Shown one piece after another: positions 50,964-59,286 of a DNA stretch of 64,000 bases. The stretch spans positions 868,001-932,000 of the forward strand of contig NZ_CP110139.1 in the NCBI RefSeq assembly GCF_025979885.1. Direction: 5' to 3'. This DNA comes from Hymenobacter sp. YIM 151500-1 (GTDB lineage: Bacteria; Bacteroidota; Bacteroidia; Cytophagales; Hymenobacteraceae). The position numbers and the translations under genes were made by a program. Position 1 is the first letter of the stretch, and each line of letters starts with the position of its first letter. Under the pieces are notes generated by a model. That model saw only the letters and a program-made list of their open reading frames with translations, had not been told where the DNA came from and made no database searches.

Positions 50964-51149
50964 GGGCTTAGGGTCTTGGGGGCGTAGGGACGTAGATTTG
51001 TGCAGGCATTCTGCACCTAGCGTCCGGCAGTAGCCGCAGGACTTGCTCACACTTGGACCACTGGCGTCGGTCGGTGTAGAGACGCGTCTCCACAACCCAG
51101 CTCCAGCACGTCATCTAAGACCCTAAGTCCCCAAGCCCCTAAGCCCCCA
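50962..51149. repeat. Palindromic intergenic element with nested GTAGAGACGC
   Basis: TAGGGGCTTAGGGTCTTGGGG (from 50962) faces CTAAGACCCTAAGTCCCCAA and CCCCTAAGCCCCC (to 51149) as an imperfect inverted pair. A GTAGAGACGCGTCTCCAC palindrome lies inside near 51077. No gene in this gap. Confidence 0.6.
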
Positions 51150-51151
51150 CC

Positions 51152-51742
51152 ATGAAAACCATCCTCAAGCTCAAGCTGAACTCCGATCCGCGCTGGGTGG
51201 ATATTGCGTCCAAGAACATTATTGATATTCTGGTGGACCATGCGTACTGCGAGCAGAAGGCCGCCAGCACGGGCATCAGCCTGATTGTGAAGTACCCCGA
51301 GAAAACCCGCCTCGTGGACGAGCTGACCCTGCTGGTGGCCGAGGAGTGGGAGCATTTTGCGCGGGTGCTGCAGGAGCTGCGCAAGCGCGGGCACGAGCTG
51401 GGCCGCCCCCGCCGCGACGAGTACGTGGTGCAGCTCATGGCCCACGTGCGCAAGGGCGGCGCGCGGGAGCGGCAGCTGATGGACCAGCTGCTGGTAAGTG
51501 CTCTGATAGAAGCCCGGAGCTGCGAGCGGTTCAAGCTGTTGTGGAAGCACATTCCCGACCCCGACCTCAGTCAGTTCTATTACGAGCTGATGGCTTCGGA
51601 AGCGGGCCACTTCGTGAGCTACGTGGACCTGGCCAAGGAGTACTGCGACCCGCAGGAAGTAGATGCCCGCCTGCAAGAGCTGCTCCGCATTGAGGGCGAA
51701 ATCGTGACCAACCTACCCGTACGCGACGACCGGATGCATTAG
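51152..51742 (+). CDS. miaE: tRNA-(ms2io6A)-hydroxylase
   Basis: A 196-residue ferritin-like di-iron monooxygenase that hydroxylates ms2i6A37 of tRNA after MiaB has acted. Carboxylate and His ligands of the di-iron site sit in helices: DHAYCEQKAAS, AEEWEHFARVLQELRKRG (ExxH), LLVSALIEARSCERFKLL and YYELMASEAGHFVSYVDLA (ExxH). The length is normal. miaB is in the same window but 21 kb away. It starts 2 bp after a palindromic intergenic element. Confidence 0.95.
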   Translation: MKTILKLKLNSDPRWVDIASKNIIDILVDHAYCEQKAASTGISLIVKYPEKTRLVDELTLLVAEEWEHFARVLQELRKRGHELGRPRRDEYVVQLMAHVRKGGARERQLMDQLLVSALIEARSCERFKLLWKHIPDPDLSQFYYELMASEAGHFVSYVDLAKEYCDPQEVDARLQELLRIEGEIVTNLPVRDDRMH

Positions 51743-51779
51743 CTACTGGATAGTAAATAGAGGAATTGCATTATAATAA

Positions 51780-51810
51780 TTTGTATAATCCTATAAAAAT
51801 ATTAGCTTCG
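51780..51810 (+). promoter_or_regulatory. Bacteroidota-type promoter for the 51836 gene
   Basis: TTTG (51780-51783), 19-bp spacer, TAGCTTCG (51803-51810, one mismatch to TAnnTTTG), 25 bp before the start codon. The region is AT-rich. Confidence 0.6.
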
Positions 51811-51835
51811 TGCGGTCCGATTTAGGGTGTACGTT

Positions 51836-52351
51836 ATGAAAAAGCTACTTTTTCTCTGCTGTGTTGCGTTTCCGGCCTGGGGCTGGGCGCAGAAAACCAC
51901 GCCCGAAGCCGCGCCGGCCGCTCCCGATCTTACGGCATCTACCGTGCCGGCTGGCGCGGTCATCAACTTTTGCGGGCAGCGCTACGCCGTTACGCCGGGG
52001 TGCACCCTGCAGTCAGACTTCGAGTTGCAAGGCCCTGACTTCCAGCTTTCCTGGATGTACATTGACTTCGGCATGCTGAAAAGCTATCCGGAGCAGTTTG
52101 CGCGGCAGTTTGATAAAAAGTACAAGCAGGACTCCGAGCGGCAGCCGCTGGACTGCTTTATTCTGCAGAAGCCGGCCAAGGGCTTCCTGGTGAGCTACCC
52201 CAAAGCCACGGGCGGCATGGCCTACGAGCTGGTGGCCTACGGCATTGCCAACCAGCAGCCCGTGGTGGTGCAGATTACGCTGGAAAACATTCCCGAAAAA
52301 ACCGCCGACCTGCCCCTGCTGGCCCGGCAACTGGTGCAGCTTACCCGGTAG
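51836..52351 (+). CDS. Hypothetical exported protein
   Basis: A 171-residue protein with a signal peptide (KKLLFLCCVAFPAWGWAQ, cleavage after about residue 19). The mature part has a short Ala/Pro linker and then one compact domain: VINFCGQRYAVTPGCTLQSDFELQGPDFQLSWMYIDFGMLKSYPE, a Cys pair and a second Cys at LDCFILQKP, and QPVVVQITLENIPEKTADLPLLARQLVQL. No family is recognised. The ATG at 51836 is preferred to 51827 because it begins the signal peptide. It has its own promoter, and converges on the GH2 gene with 11 bp between the stops. Confidence 0.7.
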   Translation: MKKLLFLCCVAFPAWGWAQKTTPEAAPAAPDLTASTVPAGAVINFCGQRYAVTPGCTLQSDFELQGPDFQLSWMYIDFGMLKSYPEQFARQFDKKYKQDSERQPLDCFILQKPAKGFLVSYPKATGGMAYELVAYGIANQQPVVVQITLENIPEKTADLPLLARQLVQLTR

Positions 52352-52362
52352 CAGCCTCTTCG

Positions 52363-54207
52363 CTACGGGTTTTGCGGCTCCTGGCCGGGCAGGCCCGAGG
52401 CCAGCAGCCCCGCCGGCACGCTTAGCTCCCCGGTGTGCGGGTCAATCAGGCCGTTGCGCTCATCCTCGATGTTGGTGGCCTGCGTGTACACGTCGCCGGC
52501 GATGGGGCGGGCCCGCAGCTCCCGCTTAAACTGCCGGATGCGCTCCGTGCGCTCTTCGGCGCTTTGCGGCCCGCCGTAGTCGGCAAAGCCAAACCCACCC
52601 CACTCGCTGACCACCAGCGGCTTCTGGCGACGGTAGAAGAATGGGTCGCCGACAACCAGGGGCAGCACGGCCACGCCTTCCATTTCGCCGGCCACCAGCC
52701 GGTCGAGCAGCTCCTGCCAGCGCGGGAGGTCGGGCGTATACAGGTGAGCCGTGAGCAGGTCTGATTTCAGGCGGCCCTCATCGGAAATGTGCTGCCAGCC
52801 GTCGTTGTCCACCACCAAAAACTGCGGGTGGTTGATGTGCAGGTAGTGATACATCTCAACGATGTAGCGGCGGGTTTCGGGGTTGACGGCAATGTCCTGG
52901 CAGCCCCAGTCCTCGTTGTAGAGGCTCCAGATAACCACCGACGGGTGATTTTGAATCAGGGCCAGCATGCGCAGCAGCTCGGCGCGGTGGTTTTCGCGGC
53001 TACGGGGCGTAGAGGAGTGGGGGCTGGGCACTTCCACCCACAGCAGCAGCCCCAGCTCGTCGGCCAGCTTGTAGATGCGCGGGTCGACGCCGGCAATGTG
53101 CACCCGCACCAGGTTGCAGCCCAAAGCCTTCATGCTGTGCATGTGGCGCTGCATTTCCTCGTAGGTGGCCGTGCCCGGCTGGTACAAAATGCCGTCGAGG
53201 TAGGTGGGCTCGTTGTTGAGGTACACCCAGCGCCCGCGCGACTCAATCTTGCGCAGCCCGAAGTGGGTTTCGATTTCGGCCACGTAGCCGTTGTCGTCAA
53301 TAAGCTGGGCTACGAGGCGGTAGAGGTTGGGCGTCTCCGGCGACCATAGCTGGGCGCCGGGCAGCTCCATCACCACGCGCTGCTGGCGCTGCCCGGCCTC
53401 CAGGCGCAGCGGAAAGTCGCTGACGGCCAAGGGCTGGGGCGAGGGCGCCACCCAGTCGTACACCTGGAGGCGGAGCGTGTACAGGCCGGGGTCGTGGATG
53501 CGGGTGGTGAGGTTGAAGCGGACCAGGTGGTCTTCAATCACGCTTTCCACGCCCACGCGGGTGCGCAGGCGGTTGCGCTCCACCATTTCCAGCCACACCG
53601 AGCGCACGGCCCCGGTGTAGGTCTGGTACCAGATGCCCCCGCGCTTGTACACGTGCGACTCCTGCTTGCCGCGGGGCGTTTCAGCGTCCATGTTGTCGGC
53701 GATGCGCACGGTGAGGCGGTTCACGGGCCGCAGGTGCTCCTCGCGCAGCTCGTACGAAAACGAGGTGTACTCGCCGTAGTGCACGGCCTCGCCCTCGATG
53801 GTGCTGAGCGGAAAGCCGTTGAGCCACACCCTGGTTTCGTAGCCGCAGGCCCCGAAGGTGAGCTGAAACATGGAGTGGCCGTTGTCGTCGCCGCGCTCGG
53901 GCAAGGCAAACTCCCGCTCGTACCAGGCCACCACGTTGTCTTGCCAGGTTTTGGGGTGGGCAGGGTCTTTGGCCTGGGCCATGTGGTCTTCCACCGAGCC
54001 GGGCCAGTTGGCCGTGTGCTCATACTTGCGGCCCAGGTACCACCCGTCGCGCAGGCCGGCGTCGGCGGGGTCGAGGGCAAAGCGCCACTCCCCATCGAGC
54101 AGCAGGTAGTTGTTGGAACGCAGTACAGCCCGGGGTAAGGGGTTGACGCGGGTCGTAGGGGTGGTGCTGCCGGCAGAGAAGCCGAAGTTCGTGGGCTCAG
54201 GAGTCAT
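52363..54207 (-). CDS. Glycoside hydrolase family 2 protein
   Basis: A 614-residue retaining glycosidase related to beta-galactosidase/beta-glucuronidase. The sugar-binding beta-sandwich (about residues 30-190), immunoglobulin-like domain (about 195-300) and TIM barrel (about 310-590) follow in normal order. The acid/base lies in NHPSVVIWSLYNEDWG (Glu of NE) and the nucleophile Glu in PLVVSEWGGFGFADY. No signal peptide is visible, so the enzyme is probably cytoplasmic or the substrate is a small imported glycoside. The exact sugar cannot be told. There are no neighbouring sugar genes, unlike a polysaccharide utilisation locus. Confidence 0.92.
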   Translation of the reverse strand: MTPEPTNFGFSAGSTTPTTRVNPLPRAVLRSNNYLLLDGEWRFALDPADAGLRDGWYLGRKYEHTANWPGSVEDHMAQAKDPAHPKTWQDNVVAWYEREFALPERGDDNGHSMFQLTFGACGYETRVWLNGFPLSTIEGEAVHYGEYTSFSYELREEHLRPVNRLTVRIADNMDAETPRGKQESHVYKRGGIWYQTYTGAVRSVWLEMVERNRLRTRVGVESVIEDHLVRFNLTTRIHDPGLYTLRLQVYDWVAPSPQPLAVSDFPLRLEAGQRQQRVVMELPGAQLWSPETPNLYRLVAQLIDDNGYVAEIETHFGLRKIESRGRWVYLNNEPTYLDGILYQPGTATYEEMQRHMHSMKALGCNLVRVHIAGVDPRIYKLADELGLLLWVEVPSPHSSTPRSRENHRAELLRMLALIQNHPSVVIWSLYNEDWGCQDIAVNPETRRYIVEMYHYLHINHPQFLVVDNDGWQHISDEGRLKSDLLTAHLYTPDLPRWQELLDRLVAGEMEGVAVLPLVVGDPFFYRRQKPLVVSEWGGFGFADYGGPQSAEERTERIRQFKRELRARPIAGDVYTQATNIEDERNGLIDPHTGELSVPAGLLASGLPGQEPQNP

Positions 54208-54285
54208 ACGCTACTGCGGAGGTGTGTGGCAGGTACAAACGTGATGTGGCGGCTTCTGGATGCGGCCGGCGCTTTTTGGGAAAGA

Positions 54286-54320
54286 AAAACCCCTCGCCTA
54301 AAAAAGGCCAGGGGCTTGGC
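54286..54320 (-). terminator. Terminator of the AsnB-like gene
   Basis: AAGCCCCTGGCC/GGCGAGGGGTT-type hairpin read on the minus strand, followed by TTTTTCTTTC, about 20 bp beyond the stop. Confidence 0.8.
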
Positions 54321-54339
54321 AAAAGCAAATTACCGGCGC

Positions 54340-55620
54340 TTAGGTTTTCTGCTTTTTCTTCTTGGCAGCCGGAAACAGAATGTTGTTCAGGATGAGGCGG
54401 TAGCCGGGGGAGTTGGGATGCAGGGCCAGGTCGGTGGGTTCTTCCTCCACCATATGCTGGTAGTCCTCGGGGTCGTGGCCGCCGTAGAACGTCCAGGTGC
54501 CTTTGCCCAGGGTGCCGTGCATGTAGCGCGCCTCGCCCGAGGCCTTGTTGTCGCCCATAATTACTACGTCGGGCTTGATAAGAGGCTTGCGGAAGGCCGT
54601 GGTCTGGCCCATAAAGCCTTTGATGGTGCGCTCGTGGTTCTGGGTGAGCATGGTGGGCACCGGGTCGTACTTGGCCGAAAAGGTAAACAGCTGGAAAAAG
54701 TCGTTGTCCTCGTACACGCCCCGCTCGTAGGGCTGCATGTCGATGTCGGAGTACTCGTACTCCATCGGGTCGCGCTCCAGGCGGAAGTTCTGGAAGGCCA
54801 GGGTGCGGTTGAAGTTAAGCTTAGATTGGGCCGTGGGGTCGGCCGGGTCGCCGTCGTACATGCTCTCCACCATGTCGAGGCCCAGGCCGGCCAGGGCAAT
54901 GTCGTAGGAGTCGGTGGCCGAGCACATGGCAAACAGGAAGCCCCCGCCAGCAATAAACTCCTGCATTTTCACCGTTACGGCACCCTTCATCTGGCTGACT
55001 TTGGCAAAGCCGTTGCGCTTGGCGGCGGCTTCGGCGTCGCGCTGCTGCTGCTGGTACCAGGGCCGGTAGCGGTACATGCGGTAAAACTTGCCGTACTGGC
55101 CCGTAAAATCCTCGTGGTGCAGGTGCAGCCAGTCGTACTTGGGCAGGTCGCCGCGCAGCACCTCGTCGTCGTAAATCTGGGTGAAGGGAATTTCGGCGTA
55201 GGTCAGCACCATGGTCACGGCATCGTCCCAGGGCTGCTTGCCTTTGGGCGTGTACACGGCAATCTTGGGCACCTTCTCCAGCTTCATCACGTCCATGTTG
55301 GCGTTGGGGTCGGCTATTTCGGAGAGGATACCGGTATACTGCGCTTCGCTGATGACCTGATAGGTGACGCCGCGCACGGCCAGCTCGTTTTCGGCGCCCT
55401 GGGCCACCTCGCAGGCAAAGGAGCCGCCGCGGTAGTTCAGCAGCCAATCCACCTCCACCTGCCGGCTCAGCAGCCAGTAGGCGGCGCCGTAGGCTTTCAG
55501 ATGCTCTTTCTGGCTGGCATCCATGGGAATAAGGAGGTGGTTGGCCCAGGCCGCCGCGGGCCGGAGCAGGCCGGCCGTCAGCAGCAGGAGCAGAAAGGCA
55601 GCGAAGCGGAAAAAAATCAT
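54340..55620 (-). CDS. Conserved exported protein, usually labelled asparagine synthetase B in Bacteroidota
   Basis: A 426-residue protein with a signal peptide (MIFFRFAAFLLLLLTAGLLRPAAA), followed by NHLLIPMDASQKEHLKAYGAAYWLL, EVDWLLNYRGGSF, PKIAVYTPKGKQPWDDAVTMVL, the highly conserved YDWLHLHHEDFTGQYGKFYR, GGGFLFAMCSATDSYDIALA and a C-terminal GTWTFYGGHDPEDYQH. Homologues of this kind carry the name asparagine synthetase B, but the sequence lacks the N-terminal Cys glutaminase and the ATP pyrophosphatase motif of AsnB, and it is exported, so the name is misleading. The fold resembles a glutamine-amidotransferase-like envelope protein. The function is unknown. Confidence 0.75.
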   Translation of the reverse strand: MIFFRFAAFLLLLLTAGLLRPAAAWANHLLIPMDASQKEHLKAYGAAYWLLSRQVEVDWLLNYRGGSFACEVAQGAENELAVRGVTYQVISEAQYTGILSEIADPNANMDVMKLEKVPKIAVYTPKGKQPWDDAVTMVLTYAEIPFTQIYDDEVLRGDLPKYDWLHLHHEDFTGQYGKFYRMYRYRPWYQQQQRDAEAAAKRNGFAKVSQMKGAVTVKMQEFIAGGGFLFAMCSATDSYDIALAGLGLDMVESMYDGDPADPTAQSKLNFNRTLAFQNFRLERDPMEYEYSDIDMQPYERGVYEDNDFFQLFTFSAKYDPVPTMLTQNHERTIKGFMGQTTAFRKPLIKPDVVIMGDNKASGEARYMHGTLGKGTWTFYGGHDPEDYQHMVEEEPTDLALHPNSPGYRLILNNILFPAAKKKKQKT

Positions 55621-55960
55621 AAACGCAATCTGGAAAAAAGCAAGGGCGAAAGGAGCGGGGCGGCGAGCTAAATTAATAGGAAGCCGCGGCCCCGATTTTA
55701 AAGGTAACGAATGCGGGCGGGAGTTTGGTAAACGGGAAATGTGAGCTACGGCCAAAACACTGGCGCCCGGCGCACCGGCAGGTTCGGGTGGCTCAGCGTT
55801 ACGGAGCCAGCTTGGGGGTGCACCACATCGGCAAAAAGCCCGCGGGACTTTAGGGTAAACGCGTTACCTTGCAGAATTCGCCGTCCTTGCCCAAGGAGCC
55901 GGCCGCCCGGCTGTGGTGGTTTGGCCTTCTTGGCCCGGCTCACCCGCTGCTTCTGCCCGT
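55621..55960. promoter_or_regulatory. Divergent promoter region
   Basis: 340 bp between divergent starts at 55620 (minus) and 55961 (plus). TACCTTGC at 55865-55872 resembles a -7 box for the permease gene. Nothing else recognisable. Confidence 0.35.
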
Positions 55961-57199
55961 ATGCACCTGCTGGAAAACATCAAAGAGGCGTTTCGTTCCA
56001 TCAACAGCAACCTGCTGCGCACCATTCTCACGGCCCTGATTGTCTCCATCGGCATTATGTCACTGGTGGGCATTCTTACGGCCATTGATGCCATCAAGGC
56101 TTCGTTGAACTCTACGTTTGCCAGTCTTGGAGCCAACTCCTTTGAAATCAAGGCCAAAGGCTACACCAACCGGTTCCGGCGGGGCGGGGTGCAAGCCAAA
56201 ACCTACCCGCCCATCACCTATCTGCAAGCCCGCCAGTACAAAGAGCAGCTTGGCGACCAGGCCAAGGTGGGCGTGTCGGCCTTTATTGCGGGAGCCGTGG
56301 AGGTGAAGGCCAACGGCCAGAAAACCAACCCCAATATGAACGTGGTGGCCGGCGACGAAAACTACCTGCTGATTCAGAACTATAACTTGCAGAGTGGCCG
56401 TACTTTCTCGCCCGCCGAGCTGGACAACGGCACTAACGTGGCCATCGTGGGCATGGAAATCAAGGAGAAGCTGTTTCCGGGCAAAAGCGCCCTCGACCAG
56501 GCCATCTACCTGCTGGGCCGGCGCTTCCGGGTGGTGGGGGAGCTGGAGAAGAGCGGCAGCACCATGGGTGGGGGCGGGGCCGACCGGCTCATCCTGATTC
56601 CGCTGGAAACGGGCAACCAGCTGCCCCGCCAGCGCGCCCTCACCTACGACGTCAAAACCGCCACCCTCGACCCCACCCAGCTTACCTACCTCACCGGCGA
56701 GGCCACCGGCATCATGCGTGCCGTGCGCCACGACCCGCTGGGCCAGGAAGACTCCTTCGAGCTGGAGCGCTCCGACTCCCTGGCCGGCAAGCTGGATTCG
56801 CTGTCGGGCAACCTGCGTATGGGCGGCTTTCTGGTGGGATTTATCACGCTGCTCGGGGCCAGTATTGCCCTCATGAACATCATGATGGTGTCGGTGACGG
56901 AGCGCACCCGCGAAATTGGCATCCGGAAGGCGCTGGGGGCTACGGCCCTGCAAATCCGCCAGCAGTTCCTTATCGAGGCCATTGTGATTTGCGTGCTGGG
57001 CGGCACGCTGGGCATTCTGCTGGGCGTGGGCATGGGCAATGGCGTGTCGCTGCTGGTGGGTAGCGGGGGCTTCATCGTGCCCTGGCTGTGGATGATAGTG
57101 GGCCTGCTGATTTGCATTACCGTGGGCCTGGCCTCGGGCTACTACCCCGCCAGTAAAGCCGCCGCCCTCGACCCCATTGAAAGCCTGCGCTTCGAGTAG
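55961..57199 (+). CDS. ABC transporter permease (MacB/FtsX-type)
   Basis: A 412-residue inner-membrane protein of the MacB family. The first helix (about residues 20-42, LLRTILTALIVSIGIMSLVGILTAI) is followed by a large periplasmic MacB_PCD domain (about 45-270), and three C-terminal helices form the FtsX-like domain (GFLVGFITLLGASIALMNIMMVSVTERTREIGIRKALGATALQIRQQFLIEAI, then two more, ending YPASKAAALDPIESLRFE). These motifs are typical. Such permeases pair with an ATPase; none lies next to it here. It might export a lipid or peptide, or take part in a mechanotransmission complex. Confidence 0.93.
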   Translation: MHLLENIKEAFRSINSNLLRTILTALIVSIGIMSLVGILTAIDAIKASLNSTFASLGANSFEIKAKGYTNRFRRGGVQAKTYPPITYLQARQYKEQLGDQAKVGVSAFIAGAVEVKANGQKTNPNMNVVAGDENYLLIQNYNLQSGRTFSPAELDNGTNVAIVGMEIKEKLFPGKSALDQAIYLLGRRFRVVGELEKSGSTMGGGGADRLILIPLETGNQLPRQRALTYDVKTATLDPTQLTYLTGEATGIMRAVRHDPLGQEDSFELERSDSLAGKLDSLSGNLRMGGFLVGFITLLGASIALMNIMMVSVTERTREIGIRKALGATALQIRQQFLIEAIVICVLGGTLGILLGVGMGNGVSLLVGSGGFIVPWLWMIVGLLICITVGLASGYYPASKAAALDPIESLRFE

Positions 57200-57209
57200 G
57201 GGCGGGGGC

Positions 57210-58025
57210 ATGAAGGTGCGACCTGTTCTGCTGGGCTTGCTGCCAGCTGTGCTTTTCGTGACCGGAGCCAAGCCGTGGAGTCTGGCAGCAGCTGCGGCAG
57301 AAAAACTCCGGCCCGTGCGGGTGCGCCAAGTGCACCTGTCGGGCAACCCCCGCTTTGTTCTCCCGCGGGTGCAGACGCCCGACGCCGCTACCACAAAGCA
57401 AATCAACCGCTAAGTGGTGGGGAAGTTGCTCCGGGCAATGGAGCCGCCGGGGCCGGCTGGCATATCAGCCGTACAAGCCTTGCGTCTGGCGCAGCGCAGG
57501 TGTTGCATAGACATAGATGAAGAAACCGGGCAGCGCCGCCCCGCTCAGGGCCTGACCGGGTGTAGCTACCAGGTGCTGCACAATGACGGCCGGCTGCTGA
57601 GCTTTGAGTTTAATTTAGAGCACACCGGCGCCTATTCCTGGCAAAACACCCAACACGCCGTATTCGACGTGCGCACGGGCCAGCGGCTCCGCCTGACTGA
57701 CGTCGTGGCCGAAACTCCGGCCCGCGTGCGGCAGCTGCTACGGGTGGCAATCAACCGCCGCCTGACCAAAACGCTGAATGAGCTGTGGGAGGAAAGCCAA
57801 GACTCTGCGGAAGTGCAGGCCTTGGCCGAGCGGTTTACCTATAACCTGCGCACCCACCAAGTAGAATACACAAGTGCCGCAGAGCCGACTTTGGAAGATT
57901 TTACGATTACTGCCCGCGGCATCACCATTTTTTATCAGCCGTGGTTGCCGCCCGCGTGGTGGCCGCACAGCCCGGAGTCAGCCTACTTTTTTCCCTTCAC
58001 CGCACTTCGAAGCAGGCTACGCTGA
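57210..58025 (+). pseudogene. Secreted protein gene interrupted by an in-frame stop
   Basis: One reading frame is split by a single TAA at 57411-57413. The first part (67 residues) has a signal peptide (MKVRPVLLGLLPAVLFVTGA) and ends ATTKQINR; the second, in the same frame, continues at GTG 57414 for about 203 residues with SYQVLHNDGRLLSFEFNLEHTGAYSWQNTQHAVFDVRTGQRLRLTDVV, a DUF3298/RsiV-like pattern. No frameshift is needed to join them. The stop either makes a pseudogene, or the second part is made from its own start without a signal peptide. Only 10 bp separate it from the permease gene. Confidence 0.65.
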
Positions 58026-58061
58026 AATTACCTGGAGTGGTAAGGTTAATGAGTTGTTTTA

Positions 58062-58069
58062 TACATTTG
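58062..58069 (+). promoter_or_regulatory. Candidate -7 box for the 58091 gene
   Basis: TACATTTG is an exact match to TAnnTTTG, 21 bp before the ATG. No clear TTTG at -33. Confidence 0.45.
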
Positions 58070-58090
58070 CAAAAATAACCATCTGCAAAC

Positions 58091-58768
58091 ATGGCTACTA
58101 CTACCGTTGGGCAACGCATTGCGCAGCTCATTCAGCAACTAGGAATAAGCAAAAACGCTTTTGCTGTATCTCTGGATAAGACGGCAACCGTTATACAACA
58201 TTTGGTTGAAGAGCGTAACAAACCAGGATTTGACCTTTTGTGTAAGATATTTGAGGTATACCCAAATGTATCAAAAGATTGGCTATTGCAAGGACAAGGA
58301 CCGATGCTCGTGGATGCCAATCCATCGGCCTCAGATGCACAGGCAACAGACAGTGCTTCCGTAACGCCTGTGAAATCGACCTTGAATGCTGCGAGGGCCG
58401 CTGCCACACCCTCAACAGAAACTCCAACACCAGCCGAGTCAGCGCCGGCGCCGGCACCAGGTAGCGGGCCGGCTTCCGTGGTTGCTGCAAAACCTGCTGT
58501 TTCCTCGGAGGTAAGTAACTCCACGTCAGCCGGATCGACAGTAACCACTCTAGCCCCTGAAACGGTACCCATGACAGCGGTGTCCTCTGCTGCTCCGGCT
58601 CCTACTACCGCCCCAGCCACACCCGATACCAGCTGGCAGGCGGCCTTATACACCCAACAAATGGCTCACCAGCTAGCCATGGCCGAGCTGCGCAACCAGC
58701 ACCTGCAAGAGCAGCACCGCCTGATGCAGCAGATGATGGAGCTGATGCAAAAGCAGTTAAACAGGTAG
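58091..58768 (+). CDS. HTH-domain protein with Ala/Pro/Thr-rich linker and coiled-coil tail
   Basis: A 225-residue protein. The N-terminal HTH of XRE or phage-repressor type (VGQRIAQLIQQLGISKNAFAVSLDKTATVIQHLVEERNKPGFDLLCKIFEVYPNVSKDWLLQGQGPML, about residues 6-73) is followed by a low-complexity linker of about 100 residues, and a C-terminal coiled coil (QQMAHQLAMAELRNQHLQEQHRLMQQMMELMQKQL). The HTH segment ending VSKDWLLQGQGPM resembles phage-type regulators found widely in Bacteroidota. The architecture matches the XRE protein at 46627. The target is unknown. Confidence 0.8.
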   Translation: MATTTVGQRIAQLIQQLGISKNAFAVSLDKTATVIQHLVEERNKPGFDLLCKIFEVYPNVSKDWLLQGQGPMLVDANPSASDAQATDSASVTPVKSTLNAARAAATPSTETPTPAESAPAPAPGSGPASVVAAKPAVSSEVSNSTSAGSTVTTLAPETVPMTAVSSAAPAPTTAPATPDTSWQAALYTQQMAHQLAMAELRNQHLQEQHRLMQQMMELMQKQLNR

Positions 58769-58822
58769 AAGTGGTATTGCCATTTGGAAAATAACCAGGG
58801 CTACCCATTTGAGCAAACCTTG

Positions 58823-59272
58823 TTATTCTGCGGCTTGGGTGTAGCTTGCCGGAGCAGCAGGGTCCGGGAGCAGATGAGAGGAATAGAAGATCGGGTAGAG
58901 GAGTCCACTTAACTGCCTATCCAGCGTCTGCCACGACGACACGGTAGTTTGTTGAGCTGTGTGAGCCAGCAGCTCCCGCATACGGCTCACTAGCGCCTCG
59001 TGCGTGAGGTGTTGCATGACCAGGTACCCCGAGAGGAATACACCATGAAAGCTCTGAAAACGAGTTAGCTGATCCGGCGAAATCACCTTTGTCGTGTACA
59101 GCCGGTACTCCCGAAACTGGTCGGTTATGTAGGCATTCAGCTGAAGCTCAAAAGAAGTAAGCGTGGGTAGCTCGGCGGCCAAGACCGGGCGGGCACCCTG
59201 CCCCATGTAATCGAATAAAGTGATGGACGCCACCTCTAGCGCCTTCGGACGGAGTTTCTGGCGGAACAACAT
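58823..59272 (-). CDS. Hypothetical protein in the mtaB operon
   Basis: A 149-residue soluble protein without recognised family (KALEVASITLFDYMGQGARPVLAAELPTLTSFELQLNAYITDQFREYRLY, then LTRFQSFHGVFLSGYLVMQHLTHEALVSRMRELLAH). It appears mostly alpha-helical. It starts 14 bp after the mtaB stop in the same direction, so it is probably co-transcribed as the last gene. No signal or membrane segment. Confidence 0.65.
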   Translation of the reverse strand: MLFRQKLRPKALEVASITLFDYMGQGARPVLAAELPTLTSFELQLNAYITDQFREYRLYTTKVISPDQLTRFQSFHGVFLSGYLVMQHLTHEALVSRMRELLAHTAQQTTVSSWQTLDRQLSGLLYPIFYSSHLLPDPAAPASYTQAAE

Positions 59273-59286
59273 GCCTGGATAGTAGG

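Noticed and set aside
49110..51095. 661-residue open frame on the minus strand opposite the porin
   Set aside because: Antisense shadow with repetitive Val/Gly/Leu composition. The plus-strand frame has a signal peptide and barrel pattern.
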